From positions 1-35,809 of the IMG/VR virus record IMGVR_UViG_3300005295_000043: a DNA stretch of 35,809 nt; one strand, written 5' to 3'. The notes beneath the pieces were generated by a model. The model was not told the origin of the DNA, did not search any database, and saw only the letters and a list, made by a program, of their open reading frames with translations. Position 1 is the stretch's first letter. The number at the start of each line of letters is the position of its first letter. The DNA comes from a virus. Below, in pieces: positions 29,053 to 35,809 of this stretch. Both the position numbers and the translations under genes were made by a program.

Positions 29053-30236
29053 TCAGTATAAGTAACGGCGACTTTCGGCGTGCAGTGGCGATCGCCGCGT
29101 CTGTTGTCGAAAAACGCACCACTATCCCGATCCTCTCGGGCGTTCGCTGCATAGCGAATGGCCATTTCGAGGCTTCGGGAACTGACCTGGACATGTTGCT
29201 GAAAGCGCGCACGGCACGCGGCGGCGAAGGCGAGGCGCGCTTCATGCTGCCGAACCCGCGGGCGCTGGTTGCCGCGATCGGTGCCGTCGGTGGGGCGGAC
29301 ATCGCCATCACGCCCGATGCGAACGCCGGCGTCGCGCTGGATGCGAATGGCTTCGTCGCCAAGTTCAGAAGCGACGCAGTCGGGTTTGTCGACGACTGGC
29401 CCGAGACCGGTTTCGCAATCGCTGAAGAAAGCTTCACGGCTACGCTAGGCGCCGACCATCTTCGCCAGCTCGCGCGACTGCAAAGCGCGATATCGACCGA
29501 AGAAACCCGCTATTATCTCAACGGCGTCCATATCCGCCACCTCGATGGCTGGACCTATCGCGCGGCCGCGACTGACGGGCACCGGCTGTTGGTCGCTGAT
29601 CTGGCATGGCCGGATGCCGTCGGTACGCTGCCCGAAGAGGGCATCATCATCCCGCGGCGCGCGCTCGAAAGGCTCCTGGATCTCGGCAAGGGCGATCAGC
29701 CGGTGGCGCTGGTGGCCGGCCCTACCGTGCTGCTGAACGCGGTCGATAGCACCACGCCCGAAAAGCCGGCGGCGTGGCGATTTCGCTTCGCGGGCGAACA
29801 GCGCAAGATCGGCTGGGAACTAACGCTGAAGCTGATCGAGGGCAAATATCCCGATTATGCGCGCGTGATCCCGCAGAATTGCGGCCACAAAGCATTGATG
29901 GCAGCCGCGGATCTGAAACGCGCGGTGCGTGCCGTCTCGGCCGGCACGGAAAGCAAGCGCACGCCAGCCATGAAGTTCGTATTCGCCGCTGATCGGGTGA
30001 CCGTTTCGGCTGAATGGCATGATTTTGGCGGATCGGCGTCGATCGATTTCCCATGCCAGCATGACCTGCCGCTGAATTTCACCGTCGGCTACAATGGCCG
30101 TTACTTGCTCGACATGCTCGACGCCATTCGCGGCAACGAACTGGCGTTCGGGATTACTGACACCACCGGCCCGGCCTTGATCCGTAACCCTAGCGACAGC
30201 GCCTTTTTCGGCGTGCTGATGCCGATGCGCGTTTGA
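29049..30236 (+). CDS. dnaN: DNA polymerase III beta subunit (sliding clamp), phage-encoded
   Basis: 395 residues, close to the usual 370-390. Clamp hallmarks run in order: RAVAIAASVVEKRTTIPILSGV near the N-terminus, ASGTDLDM, STEETRYYLNGVHI, AAATDGHRL, LKLIEGKYPDYARVIP, FTVGYNGRYLLDML and the final LMPMR. It should form a dimeric ring on DNA and tether host or phage polymerase and repair factors. Full-length bacterial-type clamps are uncommon in phages of this size. It heads the replication block of the rightward operon. Confidence 0.92.
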   Translation: MISISNGDFRRAVAIAASVVEKRTTIPILSGVRCIANGHFEASGTDLDMLLKARTARGGEGEARFMLPNPRALVAAIGAVGGADIAITPDANAGVALDANGFVAKFRSDAVGFVDDWPETGFAIAEESFTATLGADHLRQLARLQSAISTEETRYYLNGVHIRHLDGWTYRAAATDGHRLLVADLAWPDAVGTLPEEGIIIPRRALERLLDLGKGDQPVALVAGPTVLLNAVDSTTPEKPAAWRFRFAGEQRKIGWELTLKLIEGKYPDYARVIPQNCGHKALMAAADLKRAVRAVSAGTESKRTPAMKFVFAADRVTVSAEWHDFGGSASIDFPCQHDLPLNFTVGYNGRYLLDMLDAIRGNELAFGITDTTGPALIRNPSDSAFFGVLMPMRV

Positions 30237-30260
30237 GCAAACAATTAGTTGGAGAGTACC

Positions 30261-30602
30261 ATGGGTACGGTTGTGGTTTGTGGGCCGCCTGCATGCGGCA
30301 AAACGCGAAACAGCGGGCACCTTTTGCGGATGTTTGGCGCTGCGGCTGTCGTGGATGGATGGGACGCCAAGCGGCACCGGTTGGAGCCGGACTGTGTTCA
30401 TTTGACAACGTTATCGCGCGAGGCCGTTCAGCGGGCGGGCGTGAGTTGCAAAATCGTCAACTTCACTGATCTCAAGTTGCCAATAGATGCGCAGCGGGCG
30501 GATTACATGGCCTTCCACCATCCGCAAAGTAAAAGATGGTCATCCAGCGCCCCCGCGAAGCCTTACCTGCTTGAGGGGCGTTTAGGCGCAGGCTGCGCAT
30601 AA
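30261..30602 (+). CDS. Small P-loop protein
   Basis: 113 residues; GGAGAG lies 4 bases before ATG 30261. [15 protein letters not shown] is a Walker A motif (K14, T15), which starts as in small kinases or clamp-loader-like ATPases. There is no clear Walker B, and at 113 residues it is shorter than a complete nucleotide kinase. The C-terminus is Ser/Pro-rich with little conserved character. It may be a degenerate or minimal kinase; a role next to the clamp and SSB is suggestive only. Its stop overlaps the SSB start. Confidence 0.65.
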   Translation: MGTVVVCGPPACGKTRNSGHLLRMFGAAAVVDGWDAKRHRLEPDCVHLTTLSREAVQRAGVSCKIVNFTDLKLPIDAQRADYMAFHHPQSKRWSSSAPAKPYLLEGRLGAGCA

Positions 30603-31057
30603 TGGCCGGTTCAGTGAATAAAGTCATCCTGGTCGGCAATCTTGGCCGCGATCCGGAATCGCGCAGCTTTCAGAGCGGCGGCAAGGTGGTGAACCTCCGC
30701 GTCGCCACGTCCGAAAGCTGGAAGGATCGCGCGACCGGCGAGCGGCGCGAAAAGACCGAGTGGCATTCGGTGGCCATCTTCAACGAAGGCATTGCGACTG
30801 CCGCCGAGCGTTACTTGCGCAAGGGCAGCAAGGTCTATCTCGAAGGCCAGCTGCAGACGCGCAAATGGACCGATCAGCAGGGCGTGGAGCGCTACACCAC
30901 CGAAGTGGTGCTGCAGGGCTTCAACGCGAAGATGGTGCTGCTCGATCGTGCCGAGGGCGGCGATCGCAGCGCCGGCGCTGGAGCATCGTCGGGCGGTTCG
31001 AGCCGCCAGGATTTCGACCCCTTTGGCGGCGATCTCGATGATGATGTGCCCTTCTAG
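30602..31057 (+). CDS. ssb: Single-stranded DNA-binding protein
   Basis: 151 residues with a complete SSB OB fold: [82 protein letters not shown] Gly/Ser-rich linker leads to the acidic tip DDDVPF, the conserved hook for replication and repair partners. It coats ssDNA at phage forks. The retained tip suggests it can recruit host proteins. Confidence 0.95.
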   Translation: MAGSVNKVILVGNLGRDPESRSFQSGGKVVNLRVATSESWKDRATGERREKTEWHSVAIFNEGIATAAERYLRKGSKVYLEGQLQTRKWTDQQGVERYTTEVVLQGFNAKMVLLDRAEGGDRSAGAGASSGGSSRQDFDPFGGDLDDDVPF

Positions 31058-31070
31058 CTGACGACTTTCA

Positions 31071-31094
31071 GCGCGTGGGGACGCCGCCACGCGC
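31071..31094. other. Perfect 8-bp hairpin after ssb
   Basis: GCGCGTGG (31071-31078) and CCACGCGC (31087-31094) flank an 8-base loop. It lies in the 104-bp gap between ssb and the DnaA-like gene, the largest gap of the replication block, with no T-tract after it. It may be a processing or attenuation structure, or part of an origin; nothing else stands out in this gap. Confidence 0.45.
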
Positions 31095-31161
31095 GCCGAT
31101 GATGGCGTGACACCCGGAGAGACGGACAATCCATTCACCCCGATTCCGGGAGCGATTTCGC

Positions 31162-31518
31162 GTGCCTGCAGCCTTAGACCAAGAGCCCGAGACGCCAGCG
31201 GCCATCCGGCCCTTCGTGCATGAGATCGTCGAAGCGGCCTGCGTCGCGTTCGACATCAGCCTGCGCGACGTAATGAGCGAGCGGCGGGATCGCGTCGCTG
31301 CGCGCGCCCGGCAGGCGGCGATGTTCCTCGCGAAGGAAATGACGCCGCTTTCCCTGCCGCAGATCGGCCGGTTGCTCAACCGCGACCATACCACCGTGAT
31401 CCACGCTGCCAGGGTCATCCCCTTGCTGATCGCGGATGACGGGCTGCTGGCGGCGAAGGTGCGGCGCACGCGCCGCCTGGCAGCCTTGCGGGCCACCGTA
31501 CGGAGGCAACGGCCTTGA
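31162..31518 (+). CDS. DnaA domain IV-like DNA-binding protein
   Basis: 118 residues from GTG 31162. ISLRDVMSERRDRVAARARQAAMFLAKEMTPLSLPQIGRLLNRDHTTVIHA reproduces the DnaA DNA-binding domain, including the LPQIGRxxxxRDHTTV signature that reads DnaA boxes. There is no AAA+ domain. It could bind DnaA-box-like sites at a phage origin or compete with host DnaA. It lies between ssb and the helicase-primase; its stop overlaps the next TTG. Confidence 0.88.
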   Translation: MPAALDQEPETPAAIRPFVHEIVEAACVAFDISLRDVMSERRDRVAARARQAAMFLAKEMTPLSLPQIGRLLNRDHTTVIHAARVIPLLIADDGLLAAKVRRTRRLAALRATVRRQRP

Positions 31519-31805
31519 GCGCGGTCTATGTCCTGCACTTCGAGCCGCCCTTCAAGCATGCGCGGCATTATGTCGGCTGGACCGATCAGGAAGATATCGC
31601 GGCGCGGCTTGACGAACATCTGAAGGGCCGGGGCTCGCGCCTGGTCAAGGCGGCCGTGGGCGCCGGCGTGAAGGTGGAAATCGCGCACGTCATCATTGGC
31701 GCTGACCGCAACTTCGAACGCAAGATCAAGAGAAGCACCGATGTCTGCCGCTGGTGCCGCCTCTGTGGCCGCAATGAACGCAAGGTTCCGAAGGTGGCGA
31801 AGTGA
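31515..31805 (+). CDS. GIY-YIG nuclease-like protein
   Basis: 96 residues starting at TTG 31515 (GGAGG 8 bases upstream; TTGA overlap with the preceding stop). VYVLHFEPPFKHARHYVGWTDQ replaces GIY/YIG with VYV/HYVG, followed by IAARLDEHLKGRGSRLVKAA (Arg and His of the family) and E in RNFERKIK. The C-terminus has a CRWC-LC cluster that may bind zinc. It is either a small active endonuclease or a DNA-binding relative; it is not inserted in another gene, so it is not an obvious homing element. Confidence 0.72.
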   Translation: MSAVYVLHFEPPFKHARHYVGWTDQEDIAARLDEHLKGRGSRLVKAAVGAGVKVEIAHVIIGADRNFERKIKRSTDVCRWCRLCGRNERKVPKVAK

Positions 31806-32677
31806 TCGAGCGCGGTCCTGACGGATATCTCGTCAACCATTGGCCAACCCTCAGTGCGCCGGTGAGTGATGCAACGGGCCGGTTTCTTTCGTTGGGCGCT
31901 GGCGTGCAATCTAGCACGTTGGCCCTCATGGCTGCCCGAGGTGACATCGGCCCAATGCCCGATGCTGCCATATTTGCAGATACGGGCTGGGAGCCACCGG
32001 CCGTTCTCCGGCATTTGGATTGGTTAGAAACTCAGCTTCCATTTCCGGTCTATCGGGTTAGCTCGGGCAACATCCGAACGGCGATCGTCGAAGGTAAGAA
32101 TAGCACCGGGCAGCGGTTCGCATCGGTCCCGTGGTTCATACGCAACCCCGATGGATCGAAAGGCATGGGTAAGCGCCAGTGCACCAAGGATTTTAAATTG
32201 GTGCCGATCAAGCGAAAGGTGCGCGAGCTGATTGGCTACCTGCCTCGGCAGCGTATCTCTGCTGGCATACGCGTCGAACAGTGGATTGGGATTTCGACCG
32301 ATGAAGTAGTGAGAATGAAGCCTTCCTTTGATCGATGGACAATCAATCGCTGGCCTTTGATCGAAGCGAATATGGATAGAAACGCGTGCCTTAAGTATTT
32401 GGAAGAAAGACAATACCCAACTCCGCCTAAATCTGCCTGCATAGGCTGCCCCTTCCATACAAATGCAATGTGGCGCGCGATGCGAGATGAGGCGCCAGCG
32501 GATTTCGCTGATGCGGTGTTGATCGATCGTGCGCTGCGCGAGGGCCAGTTCTATAAGATGCGTGGCCGTGAATACATGCACAGCTCCCTGCTGCCACTTG
32601 ATGAAGCACCCCTAAACGACGTTGATCCCGACCAGCTTGGCTTCGACCTCGACTGTCAAGGGATGTGCGGGAATTGA
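31802..32677 (+). CDS. PAPS-reductase-like (N-type ATP pyrophosphatase) phage protein
   Basis: 291 residues from GTG 31802 (GTGA overlap). The PP-loop-like SLGAGVQSSTLALMAARG is followed by DAAIFADTGWEPPAVLRHLDWLE, YRVSSGNIR, QCTKDFKLVPIKRKVREL, WIGISTDEVVRMK, NRWPLIE and ACIGCPFH, with a final CQGMC. This matches the phage family annotated as phosphoadenosine phosphosulfate reductase, whose members may adenylate a substrate or help modify nucleic acid or a base; the true reaction is unknown. Codon use is visibly more AT-rich than its neighbours, suggesting recent transfer. Confidence 0.85.
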   Translation: MIERGPDGYLVNHWPTLSAPVSDATGRFLSLGAGVQSSTLALMAARGDIGPMPDAAIFADTGWEPPAVLRHLDWLETQLPFPVYRVSSGNIRTAIVEGKNSTGQRFASVPWFIRNPDGSKGMGKRQCTKDFKLVPIKRKVRELIGYLPRQRISAGIRVEQWIGISTDEVVRMKPSFDRWTINRWPLIEANMDRNACLKYLEERQYPTPPKSACIGCPFHTNAMWRAMRDEAPADFADAVLIDRALREGQFYKMRGREYMHSSLLPLDEAPLNDVDPDQLGFDLDCQGMCGN

Positions 32678-35600
32678 ACGCTCCGACCATTCCATCGCCA
32701 ATGGGATCGGCAGCGCTGCAATATGCGCGGGCGGGCTGGCCTGTGTTCCCGTGCCGCGAAAGCGACGGTGCGCCCTACACCAACGCCAAGGGCGAAGAGA
32801 AGATTCCGCGCTGCAAGTCGCCTTATGTCGGCAATGGCGTGAAGGATGCCACCACGGACGAAGCGGTCATCACCGAATGGTGGCGGCGCTGGCCGAACGC
32901 GCAGATCGGCGCCGCCATGGGGCGCAACGGGCTCTTCGCGCTCGATTTCGATCCGCGCGTCGACCAGGAGACCGGCGAAGTCTGGACGCTCGAAAGCCTG
33001 AAGGCCAATCTTGAAGCGATGCTCGGCTGTCCGGTTCCGGTCAGCCTGGTGGCCGTGACGCCCTCGGGCGGGGTGCATGTCTATCTGAAGCAACCGCGCG
33101 ACGATGCCGGCGAGATCCGCAACCGCGGCGTGCTGCCCGATCATGTCGACGTGCGCGGCCGTGGCGGTTACGTCATCGCGCCGCCCAGCAACAGCCTCGG
33201 CGGCGAGAATGCGGCCGCAGGGCGCTATCGCTGGCTGGCTGGTCGCCAGGATATCGAGCCGGCCGAAGCGCCGGCCTCGCTGATCGAGATCCTTCGCCTT
33301 TCAAGCAAGGCGGCCGTGATCGAGCTGCTGCGCGGCCGCGGGCATGGTGACGATCTGTTCGATCGGCTTTGGACGAAATGGCCGAAGAGCGCTGCAGCGC
33401 AGCCCGCGCCAGGCGCGCAGGCGCAGCGGCCGACGATCGTCCCCGATGCCAATGAGGCGGTGCGCGCCTATGCGTTGAAGGCGCTCGATCGCGAGATCGC
33501 GGAGCTGCGCGGTTCGGTCCAGGGCACGCGCAACAATAATCTGAACGCGTCATCCTACGCGCTGGGCCAGCTGGTCGGCGCCGGCGCGCTCGACGAAGCG
33601 ATCGCGCGGACGATGCTTGAAGCTGTCGCGCGCGAATGGCCGGATTTCACCAAAAGCCAGGGCACGATTGAAAACGGCCTTAGCGCGGGCATCGCCGTGC
33701 CCCGCGATCTCAGCGAGGTGCGCGAGAATGCCGAGCGGCGTGCCGAGAACGCCCAGCGCCGCGCCGCATCGGGCGGCAGCTTCGGCAGTGGCTGGCGTGA
33801 TTTCGCCCCGCCTCCCGACGAGGCTCCGGCCGCGTCCGCCCCGCACCCCGCTGCGGCGGTGCCGCAAGCAACGGCAAGCTTCCAATCCGGAAGGGTGGAA
33901 CGTCTCTCCGATCAGCCGGTGGCGGTGCGGGGACGGCTGAAGGCCGTGGCGGCGAAATGGCTGGAAAAGCGCATTGCCGGCACCGTGGACGCGCTCGACA
34001 CGGCCGACAGCAAGGCCGACCTGGTGAAAAAGCTCGCTTTCACCATCGGCCTCCGCGTTGGCGCCGGCCTGGTCGACGAAACGGCCGCCATGCTGGCGCT
34101 GGACGATAAGTTCGGCTTCGTCGACGGGCTCGATCCGAACGACGTGAAAGCATCGCTCCAAGCTGGCGCGCAGAAGCCGCTCGACCTTGGTCCGATGCTC
34201 ATCATGATGCGATGCGCGGGCTATCCTTTGACGGATCTCGGCAATGCCGAACGGTTCCGCGAGCGCTACGGCCGCGATTTCCGCTACACCACGGCCAAGG
34301 GCTGGCTGAAATGGGACGGGCGCCGCTGGAAGGTGCTCGATCAGGAGAAGGACAAAGCGCCGGCCGAAGTGAAGGCGGCCGTCCACGATACCATCCGCGC
34401 CATCCAGCAAGAGGGCTGGTTCGTGCGCGATACCGGCTTCCAGGACGAAGATAATCCGTATGGCATGGATGAGCTGATCCTGGTCGGCAAATCCAACAGC
34501 ACGACGCAAAGCGCACTGCTGCGCAAATGGGGGCGCACGTCGGAATCGTCGGGCAAGCTGGGGTGCATCGCCGGCCTGGCCGAACGCTGGCTGACGGTGC
34601 TGATCACGGATTTCGATCAAAATCCGATGATGCTCAATTGCGAGAACGGCACGCTGCATTTCATTCGGCCGGATGATCGCGGCTCCGGCCGGGTCGAGCT
34701 GCATCCGCACAATCGCGAAGACATGCTGACGAAGATGGCAGCCTGCGCCTATGATCCTGACGCCAAGGCGCCGGAATTCGAAAAGCTGGTGCACTGGGCG
34801 CAGCCGAAGGCCGATCGCCGCCGCTACCTGCAGCAATGGGCCGGTTACAACATGACCGGCGAGATGGGCGCGCAGATCTTCCATATCTGGTGGGGGCCGA
34901 CGGCCGCCAACGGCAAATCGACCGTCGGCAACCAGCTGCGCGAAGCCGTGGGCGACTATGGCGATATTACCAATGTCGAAACCTTCCTGGACGAAGGCCA
35001 GAAGAAACGCGGCGACCAGGCCACGCCCGATATCGTGCGCCTGCCCGGCGTGCGTTTCCTGACCTCGGGCGAGCCGCCAAAGGGCGCGAAGATCAACGAA
35101 GCCTTGATCAACAGCGTGACGGGCGGCGATCCGATGCTGGCACGCGATAACTTCCGCAGCTTCTTCCGCTTCTCGCCATCGTTCAAATGGACATTGTGGT
35201 GCAACGCCAAGCCCGAAATTCCGAAGGGCACCGAGGGCATCTGGCGGCGCGTCAAGGTGTTGCTATGGGAATCGCACCTGGAGCCGCACGAGCGCGACGA
35301 AACGCTGCCGTCGCGCCTGCGCAAGGAATATGCCGGCACGCTCGCCTGGATGGTGCGCGGGCTGATCGACTGGATGGACAACGGCTTCACTGAGCCTGAC
35401 GACGTGAAGGCGCAGAGCGAAGCCTATCGGGCCGACAGCGACCCGCTCGCTAGCTTCCTGCGCATGTGCACTGTCGAAGATCCGCAATCGCGCGTGCAGT
35501 CCAGCCACCTTTACGAAGTCTTCTGCGCCTGGGCCAAGGCCGCCGGCGAGGCCGAGTGGCGGCAGAAGGGCTTCAGCCAGGCGATGAAGGATCGCGGCTT

Positions 35601-35775
35601 CGACAACAAACAGTCGAACGGGATGCAATGGCTCGGGCTGCGCCTGGTCAAGCAGGTGGCCGACTTCATCGACAGCGAGGGCAAGGTGGTGACGATGGCG
35701 GCCGATCAGCCGCCACCTGATCGAAGGCAGGCGCGCGACCCCTTTGACCCCGTCGACGATGACGAGGTGATTTGA
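32674..35775 (+). CDS. Primase-polymerase / D5-type SF3 helicase fusion
   Basis: About 1033 residues from TTG 32674, which overlaps the preceding stop (TTGA) and follows AAGGGA; GTG 32665 is too close to that site, and ATG 32701 is a reasonable alternative. Residues about 10-200 are a prim-pol domain (LQYARAGWPVFPC, FALDFDPR with catalytic Asp pair, SGGVHVYLK, DVRGRGGYVIAPPS). A linker leads to a D5_N region and an SF3 helicase with Walker A GPTAANGKST (K748), VRFLTSGEPP and sensor NAKPEIP. The C-terminal winged helix reads SHLYEVFCAWAKAAGE. One protein would unwind and prime phage DNA. Confidence 0.93.
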   Translation: MNAPTIPSPMGSAALQYARAGWPVFPCRESDGAPYTNAKGEEKIPRCKSPYVGNGVKDATTDEAVITEWWRRWPNAQIGAAMGRNGLFALDFDPRVDQETGEVWTLESLKANLEAMLGCPVPVSLVAVTPSGGVHVYLKQPRDDAGEIRNRGVLPDHVDVRGRGGYVIAPPSNSLGGENAAAGRYRWLAGRQDIEPAEAPASLIEILRLSSKAAVIELLRGRGHGDDLFDRLWTKWPKSAAAQPAPGAQAQRPTIVPDANEAVRAYALKALDREIAELRGSVQGTRNNNLNASSYALGQLVGAGALDEAIARTMLEAVAREWPDFTKSQGTIENGLSAGIAVPRDLSEVRENAERRAENAQRRAASGGSFGSGWRDFAPPPDEAPAASAPHPAAAVPQATASFQSGRVERLSDQPVAVRGRLKAVAAKWLEKRIAGTVDALDTADSKADLVKKLAFTIGLRVGAGLVDETAAMLALDDKFGFVDGLDPNDVKASLQAGAQKPLDLGPMLIMMRCAGYPLTDLGNAERFRERYGRDFRYTTAKGWLKWDGRRWKVLDQEKDKAPAEVKAAVHDTIRAIQQEGWFVRDTGFQDEDNPYGMDELILVGKSNSTTQSALLRKWGRTSESSGKLGCIAGLAERWLTVLITDFDQNPMMLNCENGTLHFIRPDDRGSGRVELHPHNREDMLTKMAACAYDPDAKAPEFEKLVHWAQPKADRRRYLQQWAGYNMTGEMGAQIFHIWWGPTAANGKSTVGNQLREAVGDYGDITNVETFLDEGQKKRGDQATPDIVRLPGVRFLTSGEPPKGAKINEALINSVTGGDPMLARDNFRSFFRFSPSFKWTLWCNAKPEIPKGTEGIWRRVKVLLWESHLEPHERDETLPSRLRKEYAGTLAWMVRGLIDWMDNGFTEPDDVKAQSEAYRADSDPLASFLRMCTVEDPQSRVQSSHLYEVFCAWAKAAGEAEWRQKGFSQAMKDRGFDNKQSNGMQWLGLRLVKQVADFIDSEGKVVTMAADQPPPDRRQARDPFDPVDDDEVI

Positions 35776-35806
35776 TCCTTCCGTTTTGGAAGGGTGGCGG
35801 AAGGAT
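35775..35806. repeat. Overlapping inverted repeats after the primase gene
   Basis: CCTTCC (35777-35782) can pair with GGAAGG (35788-35793) around GTTTT, or as ATCCTTCC (35775-35782) with GGAAGGAT (35799-35806), 8 bp perfect. No T-tract follows within the window. It lies between the replication block and the expected terminase region and may be a terminator, attenuator or ribosome-site switch for the next gene. Confidence 0.4.
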
Positions 35807-35809
35807 GTC

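Noticed and set aside
31108-31114. TGACACC near the DnaA-like gene as a third repressor site
   Set aside because: A lone 7-bp half-site with no partner, expected by chance in 36 kb of this composition.
33550-34884. 444-residue minus-strand frame
   Set aside because: Antisense to the prim-pol/helicase gene, whose catalytic motifs are unmistakable.

Overview
The window is most of the genome of a temperate, lambda-like tailed (probably siphovirus) phage of an alphaproteobacterium. The host is most likely a sphingomonad. The reasons are the high GC content, the abundance of GCGATCG/GATC-rich words, the strong GC bias at third codon positions, and the protein families present (DUF6441, a protease-capsid fusion, a large prim-pol/D5 replication protein). 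Host assignment is inference. The order is portal, head, tail, lysis, attP, integrase, immunity, replication. Terminase and the N-terminus of the portal fall outside the window, so the sequence looks like a circular or virion-order genome opened inside the portal gene.

Left part, + strand, 1-20255. This is a late operon: a 5'-truncated portal, a fused prohead protease-major capsid protein, a hairpin-rich gap with an intrinsic terminator, head-tail joining and tail genes, and a tail assembly chaperone with a canonical -1 slippery heptamer giving a G/GT pair. It continues with DUF6441, the tape measure, distal tail proteins, a fiber with an S74 chaperone, an adhesin with fourteen 20-residue repeats, an M23 peptidase, a papain-like candidate hydrolase, a small holin-like protein and nested Rz/Rz1 spanins. 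Between DUF6441 and the tape measure lies an accessory insert (7453-9248): a minus-strand pair (secreted protein and ribbon-helix-helix regulator), a small + gene and a BRO-type antirepressor.

Middle, 20278-23834. A secreted beta-helix protein meets a minus-strand HicAB module head-on. A non-coding region of about 280 bp follows. It carries four helically phased TACACA repeats, three 13-bp direct repeats exactly 57 bp apart, and the 3' end of a tRNA gene (T-arm, acceptor strand, CCA). A tyrosine integrase and an AlpA/Xis-like protein lie beside it. I read this as an intact attP, so the phage is in its unintegrated arrangement, unless two prophages sit in tandem here.

Right part, 23831-35809. 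A leftward early operon of small genes and an S24-type repressor diverge from rightward genes at two control regions that share an 18-bp operator (consensus half-site GACACCT). The rightward operon starts with a Cro-like and a CII-like protein and runs through small regulators to a replication block. That block holds a full-length beta sliding clamp, a small P-loop protein, SSB, a stand-alone DnaA DNA-binding domain, a GIY-YIG protein, a PAPS-reductase-like protein and a primase-polymerase/SF3 helicase of about 1030 residues. Genes are tightly packed, with many ATGA, GTGA and TTGA stop/start overlaps implying translational coupling. No gene-free stretch exceeds 300 bases.
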